Source: an uncultured Lachnospiraceae bacterium (GTDB lineage: Bacteria > Bacillota > Clostridia > Lachnospirales > Lachnospiraceae). Taken from it: a stretch of 20,223 bases of DNA. Below are positions 1 through 6,877 of this stretch, in pieces. Each line of letters opens with the position of its first letter. The first letter of the stretch is position 1. The notes under the pieces are model-generated. The model saw nothing but the letters and a program-made list of their open reading frames with translations. It ran no database searches and was not told where the DNA came from. A program made the translations under genes and the position numbers. The stretch is from NCBI GenBank assembly GCA_902476645.1, contig CABSEG010000052.1, forward strand, positions 1 through 20,223, in the 5' to 3' direction.

Positions 1-3
1 ATA

Positions 4-76
4 TGGGGCCTATAGGGCTCGAACCTATGACCCTCTGCTTGTAAGGCAGATGCTCTCCCAGCTGAGCTAAGACCCC
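4..76 (-). tRNA. tRNA-Val (anticodon TAC)
   Basis: A complete 73-base cloverleaf folds on the minus strand: acceptor GGGGTCT/AGGCCCC with one G-T pair, D stem GCTC/GAGC, anticodon stem TCTGC/GCAGA with loop CTTACAA, and T stem ATAGG/CCTAT with loop TTCGAGC. The anticodon TAC decodes valine GTA codons. The discriminator base is A and CCA is not encoded, so the 3' end would be added by nucleotidyltransferase. A consensus promoter lies 42 bases upstream. Confidence 0.95.
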
Positions 77-117
77 ATATCCTGCGGTTTCAAAGCCTCG
101 CCCCGAACCGCTCTGCT

Positions 118-147
118 AGTATACTATACGCCTCCAGGATTTGTCAA
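118..147 (-). promoter_or_regulatory. Sigma-A promoter of tRNA-Val
   Basis: On the minus strand there is TTGACA (142-147), an 18-base spacer and TATACT (118-123). It points directly at the tRNA-Val gene, with no gene in between. Confidence 0.75.
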
Positions 148-230
148 GCATTTTTTTGAGGATTTTCTTCTTTTTCTTGCATGTTATGGTTTTTCCGGGG
201 AAATTCCGCCTTACTTAGTTGGTATGCCCA

Positions 231-767
231 TTATTCCAGCATCTGCCTGTGAAGGGCGGCAAACTTTTTTCTGGCTTTCCCGTTATTTCCATCCAGCAGC
301 CCCAAAATCGCCCCGGTATGAGTCAGCCCCAAATCCTGACTGTGAAAATACTCCCGGTAGCTGCTCCAATAATAATCCGAATATCTGCGCACGCAGCGTT
401 TCCTCTGGGGTAGTAAATGAATCCAAACACACACAGCGACCAGCTTTTCCTCCTCCATCTTCTCCGGAAAAACTATGGCAATCTTGATATGCACATTTCG
501 AATACCAAGTGCCCGCCTCATGTACTCCCCAAACTTCTCTATCACCTGATCTGCGGCCCATCTGGTCTGCTCTTTTTGCAGCCGGACAATAAAATGTGCT
601 TCCCCGTCCAGTACACAGAATGCGTAAATGACCATGGGGCAGGTCTTTTGTACCTCTGCTACAGAACTTAACAGCCCTCTCTTCCAAATTTCGTCCGCAA
701 ATACATATTTTCCCGTTTCTCCATGCAGTATCCAATGGCTGTAACACTCATCGCTGTACTCCCACAT
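231..767 (-). CDS. RAYT-like (REP-associated tyrosine transposase-like) protein, catalytic residues replaced
   Basis: This 178-residue protein is laid out like a Y1/HUH transposase of the REP-associated (RAYT, IS200-like) type. An N-terminal segment around YSHWILHGETGKYVF corresponds to the usual 'HVxxRGxxxxxIF' strand. YAFCVLDGEAHFIV corresponds to 'AYVLMPNHVHLLL'. WIHLLPQRKRCVRR...YYWSSYREY corresponds to 'YIHLNPVRAGLV...YPWSSYRAY'. In the family the first His of HxH and the Tyr before IHxNP are catalytic; here they read Glu (ExH) and Trp. The protein is therefore probably not an active nuclease and may be a domesticated DNA-binding protein or a decaying copy. I chose the ATG at 767 because AAAGGAG lies about 9 bases upstream and a promoter at 825-853 fits it; an in-frame ATG at 875 would lie upstream of that promoter. 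It appears monocistronic, between murF and tRNA-Val. I see no terminal repeats or target duplication. Family assignment is from motif memory. Confidence 0.7.
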   Translation of the reverse strand: MWEYSDECYSHWILHGETGKYVFADEIWKRGLLSSVAEVQKTCPMVIYAFCVLDGEAHFIVRLQKEQTRWAADQVIEKFGEYMRRALGIRNVHIKIAIVFPEKMEEEKLVAVCVWIHLLPQRKRCVRRYSDYYWSSYREYFHSQDLGLTHTGAILGLLDGNNGKARKKFAALHRQMLE

Positions 768-824
768 CTTAGATTCACTCCTTTTCCAACGGATCAACCG
801 CTCGTTTCTCTTTCGTATATATCT

Positions 825-853
825 ACTATAGTGGATCGTACAGAGATTTTCAA
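825..853 (-). promoter_or_regulatory. Sigma-A promoter of the RAYT-like gene
   Basis: The minus strand carries TTGAAA (848-853), a 17-base spacer and TATAGT (825-830). Transcription would start near 818, leaving a leader of about 50 bases before the ATG at 767. This supports the shorter start for the gene. Confidence 0.55.
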
Positions 854-879
854 CTACTATTATAGTTTTATGCACAAAT

Positions 880-899
880 TGAAACTTTTTGAAGTTTCA
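880..899 (-). terminator. Weak terminator hairpin after murF
   Basis: A perfect 8-bp stem TGAAACTT/AAGTTTCA with a 4-base loop lies 25 bases beyond the murF stop. It is AT-rich and followed on the minus strand only by ATTTG, so termination would be weak. It separates murF from the RAYT-like promoter. Confidence 0.4.
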
Positions 900-923
900 G
901 ATATATAACACAAATCTGGAAGA

Positions 924-2303
924 TTACTTGACTTGCATTCCGATAAGACGTTCTACTACCTGATCAAAATGCATTCCATGAGAAGCCTTTACTAATACCG
1001 TATCGTCCTTTTGGATTAGTTTCGGCAACACCTCCAGCAAAGCTTCTAAGGTAGGCACCTGCAGCACTTCCTGGCATCCTCCAGTCTCAAAAGCAGCCTC
1101 TGCCATATGTTTGCTGGCCTCCCCCACACAGATCAGCAGATCAATCTCATTCGCCGCAGCATGGCTGCCCACTCCTGCGTGTAAAGCTGCTGTATCCTCT
1201 CCTAATTCAAACATATCCCCAAGGATTGCTACCTTTCGGTGCTCCGCCTCTTTAAGAACATCCAGAGAAGCCTTCATGGATACTGGATTGGCATTATAGC
1301 AATCGTCAATTATCAACAGATCTTTGCGCTCTATGATATGAAACCGCCCGTTTAGAGCTTCCAGCTTTTTAATACCTGCTGCAATCTCTCCGGCTGTCAT
1401 CCCTAAAAGCTGCCCTACCGCTGCTCCCGCCAAGGCATTCCATACCATATGTCTGCCGGGAATAGGGATCTGCACACTGAAGGTCTCTTTCCCCATGTGA
1501 ATCTGACAGGAAATCCCCTTTAATCCCTTTGTCTCAATCTGATCCGCGTAGATCTGTCCCCGATTACCGACTCCAAAAAATATCGGTGTTTTTCCTTTTA
1601 CCTCCTGAATCGTTGCCAATTTATCATCGTCCCCGTTTAAGACTACCCGGCCATCTTCCGCCATAAAATCAAAGATCTCTGATTTAGCCTGCAGAACACC
1701 GTCTCTGTCCTTTAAAAACTCCAGGTGACACTGGCCAATGTTGGTTATAACACAAATATCGGGGCGGGCAATCTTGCTGAGTCGACGCATCTCTCCAAAA
1801 TCGCTGATTCCCATCTCCAGCACCGCCACCTGATGCTCCTCCCTCAGGCGAAAAATTGTGAGCGGAAGCCCCAGTTCATTGTTAAAGTTTCCAAGGGTTT
1901 TCAATACCCGATATTTCTCTGACAGCACGGAGGCGATCATCTCTTTGGTGCTGGTCTTTCCCACGCTTCCCGTGATACCTATCACCTTAACATTCAGCTG
2001 CTGTCGGTAAAACTCTGCCAAATCCTTTACTGCCTGAAGGGTAGAATCCACCAAAATGTACGGGCCTTTGGGGGCATCCTGCTCCTGCTCTGACAACACG
2101 CAAGCTGCTTTCTGTTCAAAGACCTGAGGAATAAAACGATGGGCATCCACCCGCTCCCCTTTAATGGCCACAAAAAGGCAGCCTTCCTTCGCTTGCCTGC
2201 TGTCAGTGACCACCTCTGTGATTTCCCGGTCCAAATCCTCTTTTGCTCCGCAATAAATGCCGTTGCAGGCTTCCGCTATATTTCTCAACGTCATATTCTT
2301 CAT
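924..2303 (-). CDS. murF: UDP-N-acetylmuramoyl-tripeptide--D-alanyl-D-alanine ligase
   Basis: MurF is the last cytoplasmic peptide-adding enzyme of peptidoglycan synthesis: it joins D-Ala-D-Ala to the UDP-MurNAc-tripeptide using ATP. The protein has 459 residues, normal for the family. It shows the N-terminal substrate-domain DSR (34-36), the Mur ligase P-loop GITGSVGKTSTK (109-120), TNIGQCHLEFL (187-197; family form TNxGxAHLE) and the MurF hallmark DDCYNANPVSM (333-343). The C-terminal VKASHGM resembles the family's VKGSRGM. The start ATG follows GAGGT at about 9 bases. It lies 33 bases downstream of ddl, which makes its D-Ala-D-Ala substrate, so the two are almost certainly cotranscribed. 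Confidence 0.96.
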   Translation of the reverse strand: MKNMTLRNIAEACNGIYCGAKEDLDREITEVVTDSRQAKEGCLFVAIKGERVDAHRFIPQVFEQKAACVLSEQEQDAPKGPYILVDSTLQAVKDLAEFYRQQLNVKVIGITGSVGKTSTKEMIASVLSEKYRVLKTLGNFNNELGLPLTIFRLREEHQVAVLEMGISDFGEMRRLSKIARPDICVITNIGQCHLEFLKDRDGVLQAKSEIFDFMAEDGRVVLNGDDDKLATIQEVKGKTPIFFGVGNRGQIYADQIETKGLKGISCQIHMGKETFSVQIPIPGRHMVWNALAGAAVGQLLGMTAGEIAAGIKKLEALNGRFHIIERKDLLIIDDCYNANPVSMKASLDVLKEAEHRKVAILGDMFELGEDTAALHAGVGSHAAANEIDLLICVGEASKHMAEAAFETGGCQEVLQVPTLEALLEVLPKLIQKDDTVLVKASHGMHFDQVVERLIGMQVK

Positions 2304-2336
2304 AACTTTTTTACCTCAGCTTCTGCTTTTTCTGTT

Positions 2337-3368
2337 TTATGATAGGGATACCCGAATTAATTTCTCACAAAGATCCGCATAGGACATACCTGTGGCAGCA
2401 GCCTCCTGGGGAAGCAGACTGGTCGGCGTCATTCCGGGCAGTGTATTCGCTTCCAGGCAATACATCTTGCCCTCCTGATCCATCATAAAGTCAATTCTTC
2501 CGTATTTTTCCAGCCGTAAAACGCGGTAAGCCTGCCTGGCATAATCCTGCATCTGCTTTGTCTGTTCCTCTGTCAGCGCTGCGGGGCAGGTCTCAATTGT
2601 GCTCCCGGCCTGGTATTTGTTTTTATAGTCGTAAAAACCATGAATGGGCGCAATCTCAATAATCGGATAGGCCTCTCCATCCACCACTCCCACTGAAAAC
2701 TCCCGTCCGTTCACATAAGCTTCTACTAAAATCTCATCCTCGTAGAAAAATGCCTCCTCCAAAGCTACGGAAAACGCTTCTTCCGTATCCGGAATTGAAA
2801 CACCCACGCTGGAGCCTCCGCAGCAGGGCTTTACCACACAGGGCAGACTCAGTCCGTACTGCGCCGCCGTCTTTCGTTCCTCCTCTTTTCGCAAAATTCT
2901 GCCCGCCGGAGTCGGAATCGCATTTTCCAGAAAAAGTTGTTTGGATAAGCCCTTGTCCATGGCCAGAGCGCTCCCCAGATAACCGCTTCCGGTATAGCGA
3001 ATTCCAAACAAGTCAAAGACAGCCTGCACCTTACCGTTTTCCCCGTTTTCCCCGTTTTCCCCATGCAGAGCCATAAAGACCACATCTGCGGCTCTGCAAA
3101 GTTCCAGCACCTTAGGTCCGAAAAAGCTTTTCCCCTGTTTCACTCCGGAAGCTTCTCCGTCGAAGCTTCGCATATAAGCAGCCGCCTGCTCCTCATCATA
3201 TGCAGCCGGAAATGCATCCTGCAGATTTGCCTCTGCATCGCCAAAATACACGTCCAACAAGATCGCCCTGTGGCCTTTGGAGCGAAGTGCCCTGCACACC
3301 TGGGTTCCGGATACAATAGAGATTTCCCTCTCCGTACTGATTCCGCCTGCCAACACAACAATATTCAT
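2337..3368 (-). CDS. ddl: D-alanine--D-alanine ligase
   Basis: Ddl makes the D-Ala-D-Ala dipeptide for MurF in the cytoplasm. It is an ATP-grasp enzyme of 343 residues. Visible motifs are STEREISIVSG (11-21, first substrate-binding Glu), the ATP-grasp glycine loop GGSSVGVS (184-191), FYDYKNKY (245-252, with the Tyr typical of D-Ala-D-Ala rather than D-Ala-D-Lac ligases), RIDFMMD (291-297) and LEANTLPGMTPTS (305-317). I start at the ATG at 3368: AGGAGG ends 5 bases upstream of it and only 2 bases before the alternative ATG at 3371; a farther upstream start at 3425 has no such support. Residues 103-112 read GENGENGENG, one GEN unit longer than the usual HGxxGExGxxQ loop. The gene lies 53 bases after ldt and 33 bases before murF. 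Confidence 0.95.
   Translation of the reverse strand: MNIVVLAGGISTEREISIVSGTQVCRALRSKGHRAILLDVYFGDAEANLQDAFPAAYDEEQAAAYMRSFDGEASGVKQGKSFFGPKVLELCRAADVVFMALHGENGENGENGKVQAVFDLFGIRYTGSGYLGSALAMDKGLSKQLFLENAIPTPAGRILRKEEERKTAAQYGLSLPCVVKPCCGGSSVGVSIPDTEEAFSVALEEAFFYEDEILVEAYVNGREFSVGVVDGEAYPIIEIAPIHGFYDYKNKYQAGSTIETCPAALTEEQTKQMQDYARQAYRVLRLEKYGRIDFMMDQEGKMYCLEANTLPGMTPTSLLPQEAAATGMSYADLCEKLIRVSLS
3035..3061. repeat. Triple 9-base tandem repeat inside ddl
   Basis: The unit cgttttccc occurs three times head to tail without mismatch, and encodes the GEN-GEN-GEN stretch of Ddl on the minus strand. Because 9 is a multiple of 3, gain or loss of a unit keeps the frame. Two units would give the standard family spacing of the HGxxGExGxxQ loop. 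Confidence 0.9.
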
Positions 3369-3421
3369 CATAACCTCCTGTTTTCGCCTTCCTTTTTCTA
3401 TGTCTTTTCTCTGGCTACTCG

Positions 3422-4894
3422 TCAACTCTGCTGTTTTTCCTTAAGCTCCTCTTCCACATTTCGGGTCTCCACAGGCTGCTCATAGCTCTTGGTAGGTTCA
3501 TTGCGGTCCGTGGATGTATTATAGCAGATAACCGGTGTTCCGATTTCCACATTCTCAAAAATCGTTTTTGCGTCAGACCAGGGCGTATTCACACATCCAT
3601 GGGAGCCGTCGGTTTTATAGATCTTTCCGCCAAAAGCAGATCTCCATTTTGCGTCATGAATACCAACTCCCTCACAGTATGGCAGCCAAAAGTCCACGGG
3701 GGTTTTATAATCCTCTCCCTTTAAAATCGCATTCGTTTCTTTATTATAAATACAGTAAATGCCCACCGGAGAATCCATTTTTTTGCTGGAGTTTCCGGTT
3801 ACCACCCTGGTGTCCACCAGAAGTTTGCCATCCTTGTAAAACCACATGCGCTGGTTGACATAGTCCACTTCAATATAGGTATCGCCAATGTCATTCTCCC
3901 CCTCTGCCATGGCCCCCTCCAGATATACCGGATCCCTTTGGGCCGGCTCTCCCTTTTCCAGAAGATCCAAAAGCACATCTACCTCTGTGGCCTCATCGAT
4001 TTTCCATCCGTAGGTCTCATGGGTGACGGTGACCGTCTCTCCTAACGTGGTTTCAAATTCCATATCCTTGCCAAAGGTATCATACTTATCGGACAGGTCT
4101 GACATCCAGTCCGCTGCCATATTCCAGTTAAAGCTGACGTCACCTTGTTCCGAAACGCTCATCCACTTGCGAATGGTGGCACTGTCTAAGACCTCCTGAC
4201 GTCCCGCTCCCATATTGTAGGTAACAGTCATAGTAGAATACTTTTTCAATGTTTCATATTTGGCTTTCAGCTCCGGATCGTCTGCTGTAATCTGAGGCTC
4301 TATGTAACATCCCTCTTCTTCCAGATTCACCTCATCCAAGCCCTGGTCCACAGCCTTTACCAACAGCTCATAGGTTTTATCCTCATCCAGCTGGTTTCCT
4401 TCCACCTCAGCAACCAGCTCATAGCCATCTGCCGTTTCTTCTATGTATGCGTCCTCCGGTTTCTGAACCTTCTCATCATCGAAACACTCCAGTTGTTTCA
4501 TAACTTCCCGAAGCATATCCTTATTATATGTGGTCTTTGCCGTCATGGTATAGGTATCCCGGTTAAAATATGCGGTAATCCACAAAAAAGAATTCTGTAC
4601 CTCCAAAAGATCCTGTACCACACCCTCAGAGACATACTCAAACTGGATCTCAGCGCCTGCAATCTCTTCTTTCTTTCCCTCTCTCTCCACTAAGGTCAGG
4701 GTGTAATCTTGTACCTGATTGGCGATCAGCTGCTCCACTTCCTCCACGGTTTTCGCAGAGACATCGATGCCGTTGATCTCCGATCCTGGAAAAAATCTGG
4801 TCTTAAAATACATTCCCACACCCAGATAAATCCCCAGAAGAACGAAAATGAATCCTGCAAATGCTATTATAAAAATCTTTGAGTTTTTCTTCAT
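3422..4894 (-). CDS. L,D-transpeptidase (YkuD) with N-terminal membrane anchor
   Basis: This 490-residue protein is likely an extracytoplasmic L,D-transpeptidase, which forms beta-lactam-insensitive 3-3 peptidoglycan crosslinks or attaches proteins to the wall. Residues 6-29 form one hydrophobic membrane anchor after a KK start. Residues about 38-330 resemble two PG_binding_4-type repeats (GSEINGIDVSAKTVEE is typical). The YkuD domain spans about 338-458, with His413 (GIHDAKW) and the active-site motif SHGCVNTP whose nucleophile is Cys434. The acidic tail 470-490 is probably flexible. AAAGGA sits 7 bases before the ATG and a sigma-A promoter at 4927-4954. The gene heads a probable ldt-ddl-murF transcript, which makes a wall role very likely; the exact acceptor substrate cannot be read from sequence. 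Confidence 0.92.
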   Translation of the reverse strand: MKKNSKIFIIAFAGFIFVLLGIYLGVGMYFKTRFFPGSEINGIDVSAKTVEEVEQLIANQVQDYTLTLVEREGKKEEIAGAEIQFEYVSEGVVQDLLEVQNSFLWITAYFNRDTYTMTAKTTYNKDMLREVMKQLECFDDEKVQKPEDAYIEETADGYELVAEVEGNQLDEDKTYELLVKAVDQGLDEVNLEEEGCYIEPQITADDPELKAKYETLKKYSTMTVTYNMGAGRQEVLDSATIRKWMSVSEQGDVSFNWNMAADWMSDLSDKYDTFGKDMEFETTLGETVTVTHETYGWKIDEATEVDVLLDLLEKGEPAQRDPVYLEGAMAEGENDIGDTYIEVDYVNQRMWFYKDGKLLVDTRVVTGNSSKKMDSPVGIYCIYNKETNAILKGEDYKTPVDFWLPYCEGVGIHDAKWRSAFGGKIYKTDGSHGCVNTPWSDAKTIFENVEIGTPVICYNTSTDRNEPTKSYEQPVETRNVEEELKEKQQS

Positions 4895-4926
4895 CGCTTC
4901 ATCCTTTGCTTTTTATAGTCCCTCTT

Positions 4927-4954
4927 ATTTTATCACGTCTTTATAAAATGTAAA
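4927..4954 (-). promoter_or_regulatory. Sigma-A promoter of the ldt-ddl-murF cluster
   Basis: The minus strand has TTTACA (4949-4954), a 16-base spacer and TAAAAT (4927-4932), about 33 bases upstream of the L,D-transpeptidase start. No promoter of similar quality was noticed in the 53- and 33-base gaps before ddl and murF, which fits one transcript. Confidence 0.55.
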
Positions 4955-5015
4955 TACAGACCCTGCTGTCTTTTGAAAAATTTAATGTTTATCCTGCCAA
5001 AAGGTTCCATAAGCA

Positions 5016-5045
5016 AAAACCGGAGCAATTGCCTGCTCCGGTTTT
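5016..5045 (-). terminator. Strong intrinsic terminator after the aminotransferase gene
   Basis: A perfect 12-bp stem, AAAACCGGAGCA/TGCTCCGGTTTT, with a 6-base loop begins 6 bases after the aminotransferase stop. The A/T ends of the stem give a U run in either direction, so it may act both ways. It ends the ABC-peptidase-aminotransferase transcript. Confidence 0.85.
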
Positions 5046-5051
5046 AATATA

Positions 5052-6341
5052 TTACTTTTCGCTTAAAATTTTATCGATGCTCACCAGTTTTACGCTGAGT
5101 ACGAAGATATCTGTGGCGATCTCCAACTCTTCCGGCGTCGGATAGGACGGTGCGATACGGATATTGCTGTCCTGAGGATCCTTTCCGTAGGGGAAGGTAG
5201 CTCCCGCTCCTGTCATAACCAGACCCGCCTCTTTTGCCTTTGCGACAATGGCTTTCGCACATCCGGGAAGCGCGTCAAAGGAGATGAAATATCCTCCTCT
5301 GGGTTCAATCCAGGAACCGATTTCCAAGCCTCCAAGCTCTCTCTTCAATCCGGTTAACACGGTCTCAAACTTGGGCCTCATGATCGCCGCATGCTTTTTC
5401 ATGTGCTGTACCATACCATGGATATTCTTATAGTAACGTACATGTCGAAGCTGATTTAACTTATCATGACCGATGGTCTGAATGGACATCTGTTTTTTAA
5501 TATACTCCAGGTTGGCCTTGGAAGCTCCGATGGCTGCCACTCCGGACCCTGGAAAGCTTACCTTGGAGGTGGAGCAGAATTTATACACCATATCCGGGTG
5601 TCCTTCCTTCTTACACTCCATCAAAATTTCAATCAGGTTATCCTGTTTATCTTCATACAGATGATGAATTCCATAGGCGTTATCCCAGTAAATACGGAAA
5701 TCCTCAGCGGCTGGCTTTAACCTGGCAAAACGAAGGACTGTCTCATCCGAGTAGGTAATTCCCTGAGGATTGGAGTACTTGGGTACGCACCAGATTCCCT
5801 TTACCATGGGATCGTTGTTTACGTACTGCTCCACCAGATCCATATCCGGCCCTTCCATGGTCATGGGGATATTGATCATCTCAATGCCAAAATGCTCGGT
5901 AATCAGAAAGTGTCTGTCATATCCGGGTACCGGACATAAAAACTTCACCTTGCCATCTAATTTGCACCAGGGGGTACTTCCCATTACGCCGTGGGTCATA
6001 GAGCGAGATACAGTATCGTACATAATATTCAGGCTGGAATTGCCGTAGATAATAATATTATCCGGGGACACCTCAGTCATATCTGCCAAAAGTTCTTTGG
6101 CTTCTCTGATTCCATCCAACACCCCATAGTTTCTGCAATCCACACCTTCCTCACATTTCAGATCAGAAGAGCTGTTGAGTACATCCATCATCCCCATAGC
6201 CAGATCCAGCTGCGCGGTGGATGGTTTTCCTCTGGACATGTCTAATTTCAGTCCCTTTGCTTTCACTTCCTCAAAACGTGCCTCCAGACAGGCCTTTTCC
6301 TGCAAGAGTTCTTCCTTGCTCATATCCTTATATGCCGGCAT
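5052..6341 (-). CDS. PLP-dependent aminotransferase, aspartate-aminotransferase-like (Aminotran_MocR type)
   Basis: A 429-residue fold-type I PLP enzyme, probably an aspartate aminotransferase of the subgroup found in many Firmicutes and Actinobacteria (Aminotran_MocR family). Visible elements are SRGKPS near 36-41, NSSLN (101-105) for cofactor phosphate contact, PGYDRH (139-144), SNPQG (190-194) with the conserved Asn-Pro, DNAYG (220-224), and the Schiff-base lysine in STSKVSFPGSG (Lys260). A C-terminal NIRIAPSYP supplies the substrate-carboxylate Arg. AGGAGG lies 7 bases before the ATG. The gene is 80 bases downstream of the metallopeptidase-like gene with no clear promoter, so it may be the last gene of that transcript. 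The amino donor cannot be fixed from sequence; aspartate/2-oxoglutarate is the family expectation. Confidence 0.87.
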   Translation of the reverse strand: MPAYKDMSKEELLQEKACLEARFEEVKAKGLKLDMSRGKPSTAQLDLAMGMMDVLNSSSDLKCEEGVDCRNYGVLDGIREAKELLADMTEVSPDNIIIYGNSSLNIMYDTVSRSMTHGVMGSTPWCKLDGKVKFLCPVPGYDRHFLITEHFGIEMINIPMTMEGPDMDLVEQYVNNDPMVKGIWCVPKYSNPQGITYSDETVLRFARLKPAAEDFRIYWDNAYGIHHLYEDKQDNLIEILMECKKEGHPDMVYKFCSTSKVSFPGSGVAAIGASKANLEYIKKQMSIQTIGHDKLNQLRHVRYYKNIHGMVQHMKKHAAIMRPKFETVLTGLKRELGGLEIGSWIEPRGGYFISFDALPGCAKAIVAKAKEAGLVMTGAGATFPYGKDPQDSNIRIAPSYPTPEELEIATDIFVLSVKLVSIDKILSEK

Positions 6342-6421
6342 AATCGTCCTCCTCGTTCATCTGTCTTTGTGCGAAATACATCTGTTCGTCACTGAAATAT
6401 ACAAATCTGCCAACTGATATT

Positions 6422-6820
6422 TTAGTATGAGGAATCTGATTCGTCAAGTATTTTTTTAGATTTTTTGTACGCTGCAAGTTGCCTTTGATCCTCTATTTCC
6501 AGATCTCTTTCCCCTGCCAGGGATTCCAGATGGTGCCGAAACTCATGCAGCACGGTCTTACGAACCCGTTTTTTTAAATCTTCACGCTCCAAATAGCCAA
6601 AAACTGCCATAAAGGAACCATAATAAATGACCACATATCTGCCCAGATACCGGTTCCTGTGATATTCTCCTAAAATACTTAAGTCATCCCTCACGCTTTC
6701 CGGATGAACTTTTTTCTGTTCCCGGACCATCACACCGCCGTCCAGTTCCCGAAAAAACACCTCCGGCAGCGTTTCAACAATCTCATATACGATTTCCTCA
6801 AATTCCTCGAAGGATACCAT
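6422..6820 (-). CDS. HExxH metallopeptidase-family protein (zincin-like)
   Basis: A 132-residue soluble protein with a zinc-peptidase signature, HEFRH at 92-96 within HEFRHHLESLAGERDLEIED. It matches the small 'metallopeptidase family protein' (Zincin_1-like) that I recall as conserved in Lachnospiraceae. No substrate is known for this group. The start at 6820 is chosen because a purine-rich AGGAAAGGTGG lies just upstream; a GTG at 6868 would add 16 residues without a good binding site. It lies 57 bases after the ABC permease and 80 bases before the aminotransferase and looks cotranscribed. There is no signal peptide or membrane segment, so it is probably cytoplasmic. The third zinc ligand is not certain; Glu or Asp in the ERDLEIED segment is the likely candidate. 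Confidence 0.8.
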   Translation of the reverse strand: MVSFEEFEEIVYEIVETLPEVFFRELDGGVMVREQKKVHPESVRDDLSILGEYHRNRYLGRYVVIYYGSFMAVFGYLEREDLKKRVRKTVLHEFRHHLESLAGERDLEIEDQRQLAAYKKSKKILDESDSSY

Positions 6821-6877
6821 AGCCCACCTTTCCTGACCAGAAGCCTCTAGACAAAAACCAGAGTTCACAGTCGAAAG

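Noticed and set aside
3063..3485. 140-codon plus-strand frame opposite ddl
   Set aside because: Complement of a conserved gene with no ribosome binding site or protein character.
4480..4700. Possible extra plus-strand gene opposite the L,D-transpeptidase
   Set aside because: The 66-codon frame has no binding site and mirrors a conserved coding region.
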